A stretch of 64,000 bases of DNA. Source: Lactiplantibacillus plantarum EGD-AQ4. GTDB taxonomy: Bacteria; Bacillota; Bacilli; Lactobacillales; Lactobacillaceae. The stretch lies in the NCBI RefSeq assembly GCF_000463075.2, contig NZ_AVAQ01000052.1:45712-109711 (forward strand), given 5' to 3'. Shown one piece after another: positions 63,896-64,000 of this stretch. The notes under the pieces were generated by a model, which was not told where the DNA came from, did not search any database, and worked only from the letters and a program-made list of their open reading frames with translations. Within the stretch, counting starts at the first letter, position 1. Every line of letters begins with the position of its first letter. A program made the position numbers and the translations under genes.

Positions 63896-64000
63896 GGTCA
63901 AGAGCCGCCAGCTGAGACCCGCTGGAAACAGTGCGAGTTAGCGTAAACTTTCAGCGGTAGCTGCGTTCTAGTCCGGCTTACAGGCATTTCTGACAACGCT
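63896..64000 (+). repeat. Dispersed intergenic repeat, copy 3 (reaches window edge)
   Basis: AAGGTCAAGAGCCGCCAGCT, CCGCTGGAAACAGTGCGAG, TTAGCGTAAA and CCGGCTTACAGGCATTTCTG match copy 2 nearly base for base and copy 1 more loosely. The repeat may go on beyond the window. Confidence 0.7.

Overview
The window reads as a chromosome segment of a lactic acid bacterium of the Lactiplantibacillus plantarum group. Support comes from the tmRNA tag AKNNNNSYALAA, strong AGGAGG-type ribosome sites with frequent GTG/TTG starts, the order atp operon - uracil permease - upp - glyA - sua5 - prmC - prfA - tdk, LPxTG/KxYKxGKxW/MucBP surface-protein signatures, and core genes of moderate GC content. No phage, transposase, CRISPR or rRNA was seen.

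Layout. 1-11165 (minus strand) is housekeeping: the distal half of the F1Fo-ATPase operon read backwards (atpB, atpE, atpF, atpH, start of atpA), a uracil permease under a PyrR-type attenuator but broken by one extra G in a G7 tract, then upp, glyA, sua5, prmC, prfA and tdk. 11423-13491 (plus) is the murT-gatD pair that amidates lipid II. 14031-17880 holds manA, a serine beta-lactamase-like hydrolase, a 59-residue membrane protein and a branched-chain aminotransferase. 18044-24805 holds an unrecognised protein, a lipoprotein, a heterodimeric ABC exporter, a YxeA-like protein and a lipoprotein polysaccharide deacetylase disrupted by a frameshift. 24998-26554 holds tRNA-Gln(CUG), tRNA-Glu(CUC), small proteins, and a small membrane-protein gene split by an in-frame stop.

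26609-39812 (minus) is the accessory region and the most interesting part. In transcription order it holds a MacB-like ABC transporter, a TagE/TarM-like glycosyltransferase, an ABC exporter, EIGHT tandem 43-47 residue paralogous peptides (all starting MSFFxDxHxLPGTHTSS), a 1004-residue KxYKxGKxW/MucBP/LPQTD cell-wall protein, a coiled-coil protein whose C-terminal part resembles the N-terminal domain of the glycosyltransferase, and a MarR regulator. I recognise no named system for the peptides. They are leaderless, rich in Ser/Thr in the middle and end in a hydrophobic, probably amphipathic helix. Their neighbours suggest an exported, perhaps glycosylated, surface-associated peptide family, but that is inference.

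40227-48639 holds a small membrane protein, a Lys/Ser-repeat membrane protein, pgi, a GRP-family glucose transporter, an rRNA methyltransferase-like protein and a two-component system. 48976-52999 holds the UPF0210/ACT pair, an EamA transporter, ssrA and an ECF S component. 53076-55888 holds an unknown helical protein, a NiaP-like transporter next to an NrtR-like Nudix regulator with a palindrome between them, and a 54-residue protein. 56182-63721 holds a 36-residue membrane peptide, an alpha/beta-hydrolase lipoprotein, an NlpC/P60 hydrolase, an Lrp regulator, two small membrane proteins, a GGDEF protein, an ABC-F protein and a GNAT acetyltransferase.

Three diverged copies of a roughly 105-bp intergenic repeat (near 4786, 16326 and 63896) are spread across the window. 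Two single-base frameshifts and one nonsense codon mark three genes as broken or wrongly sequenced.
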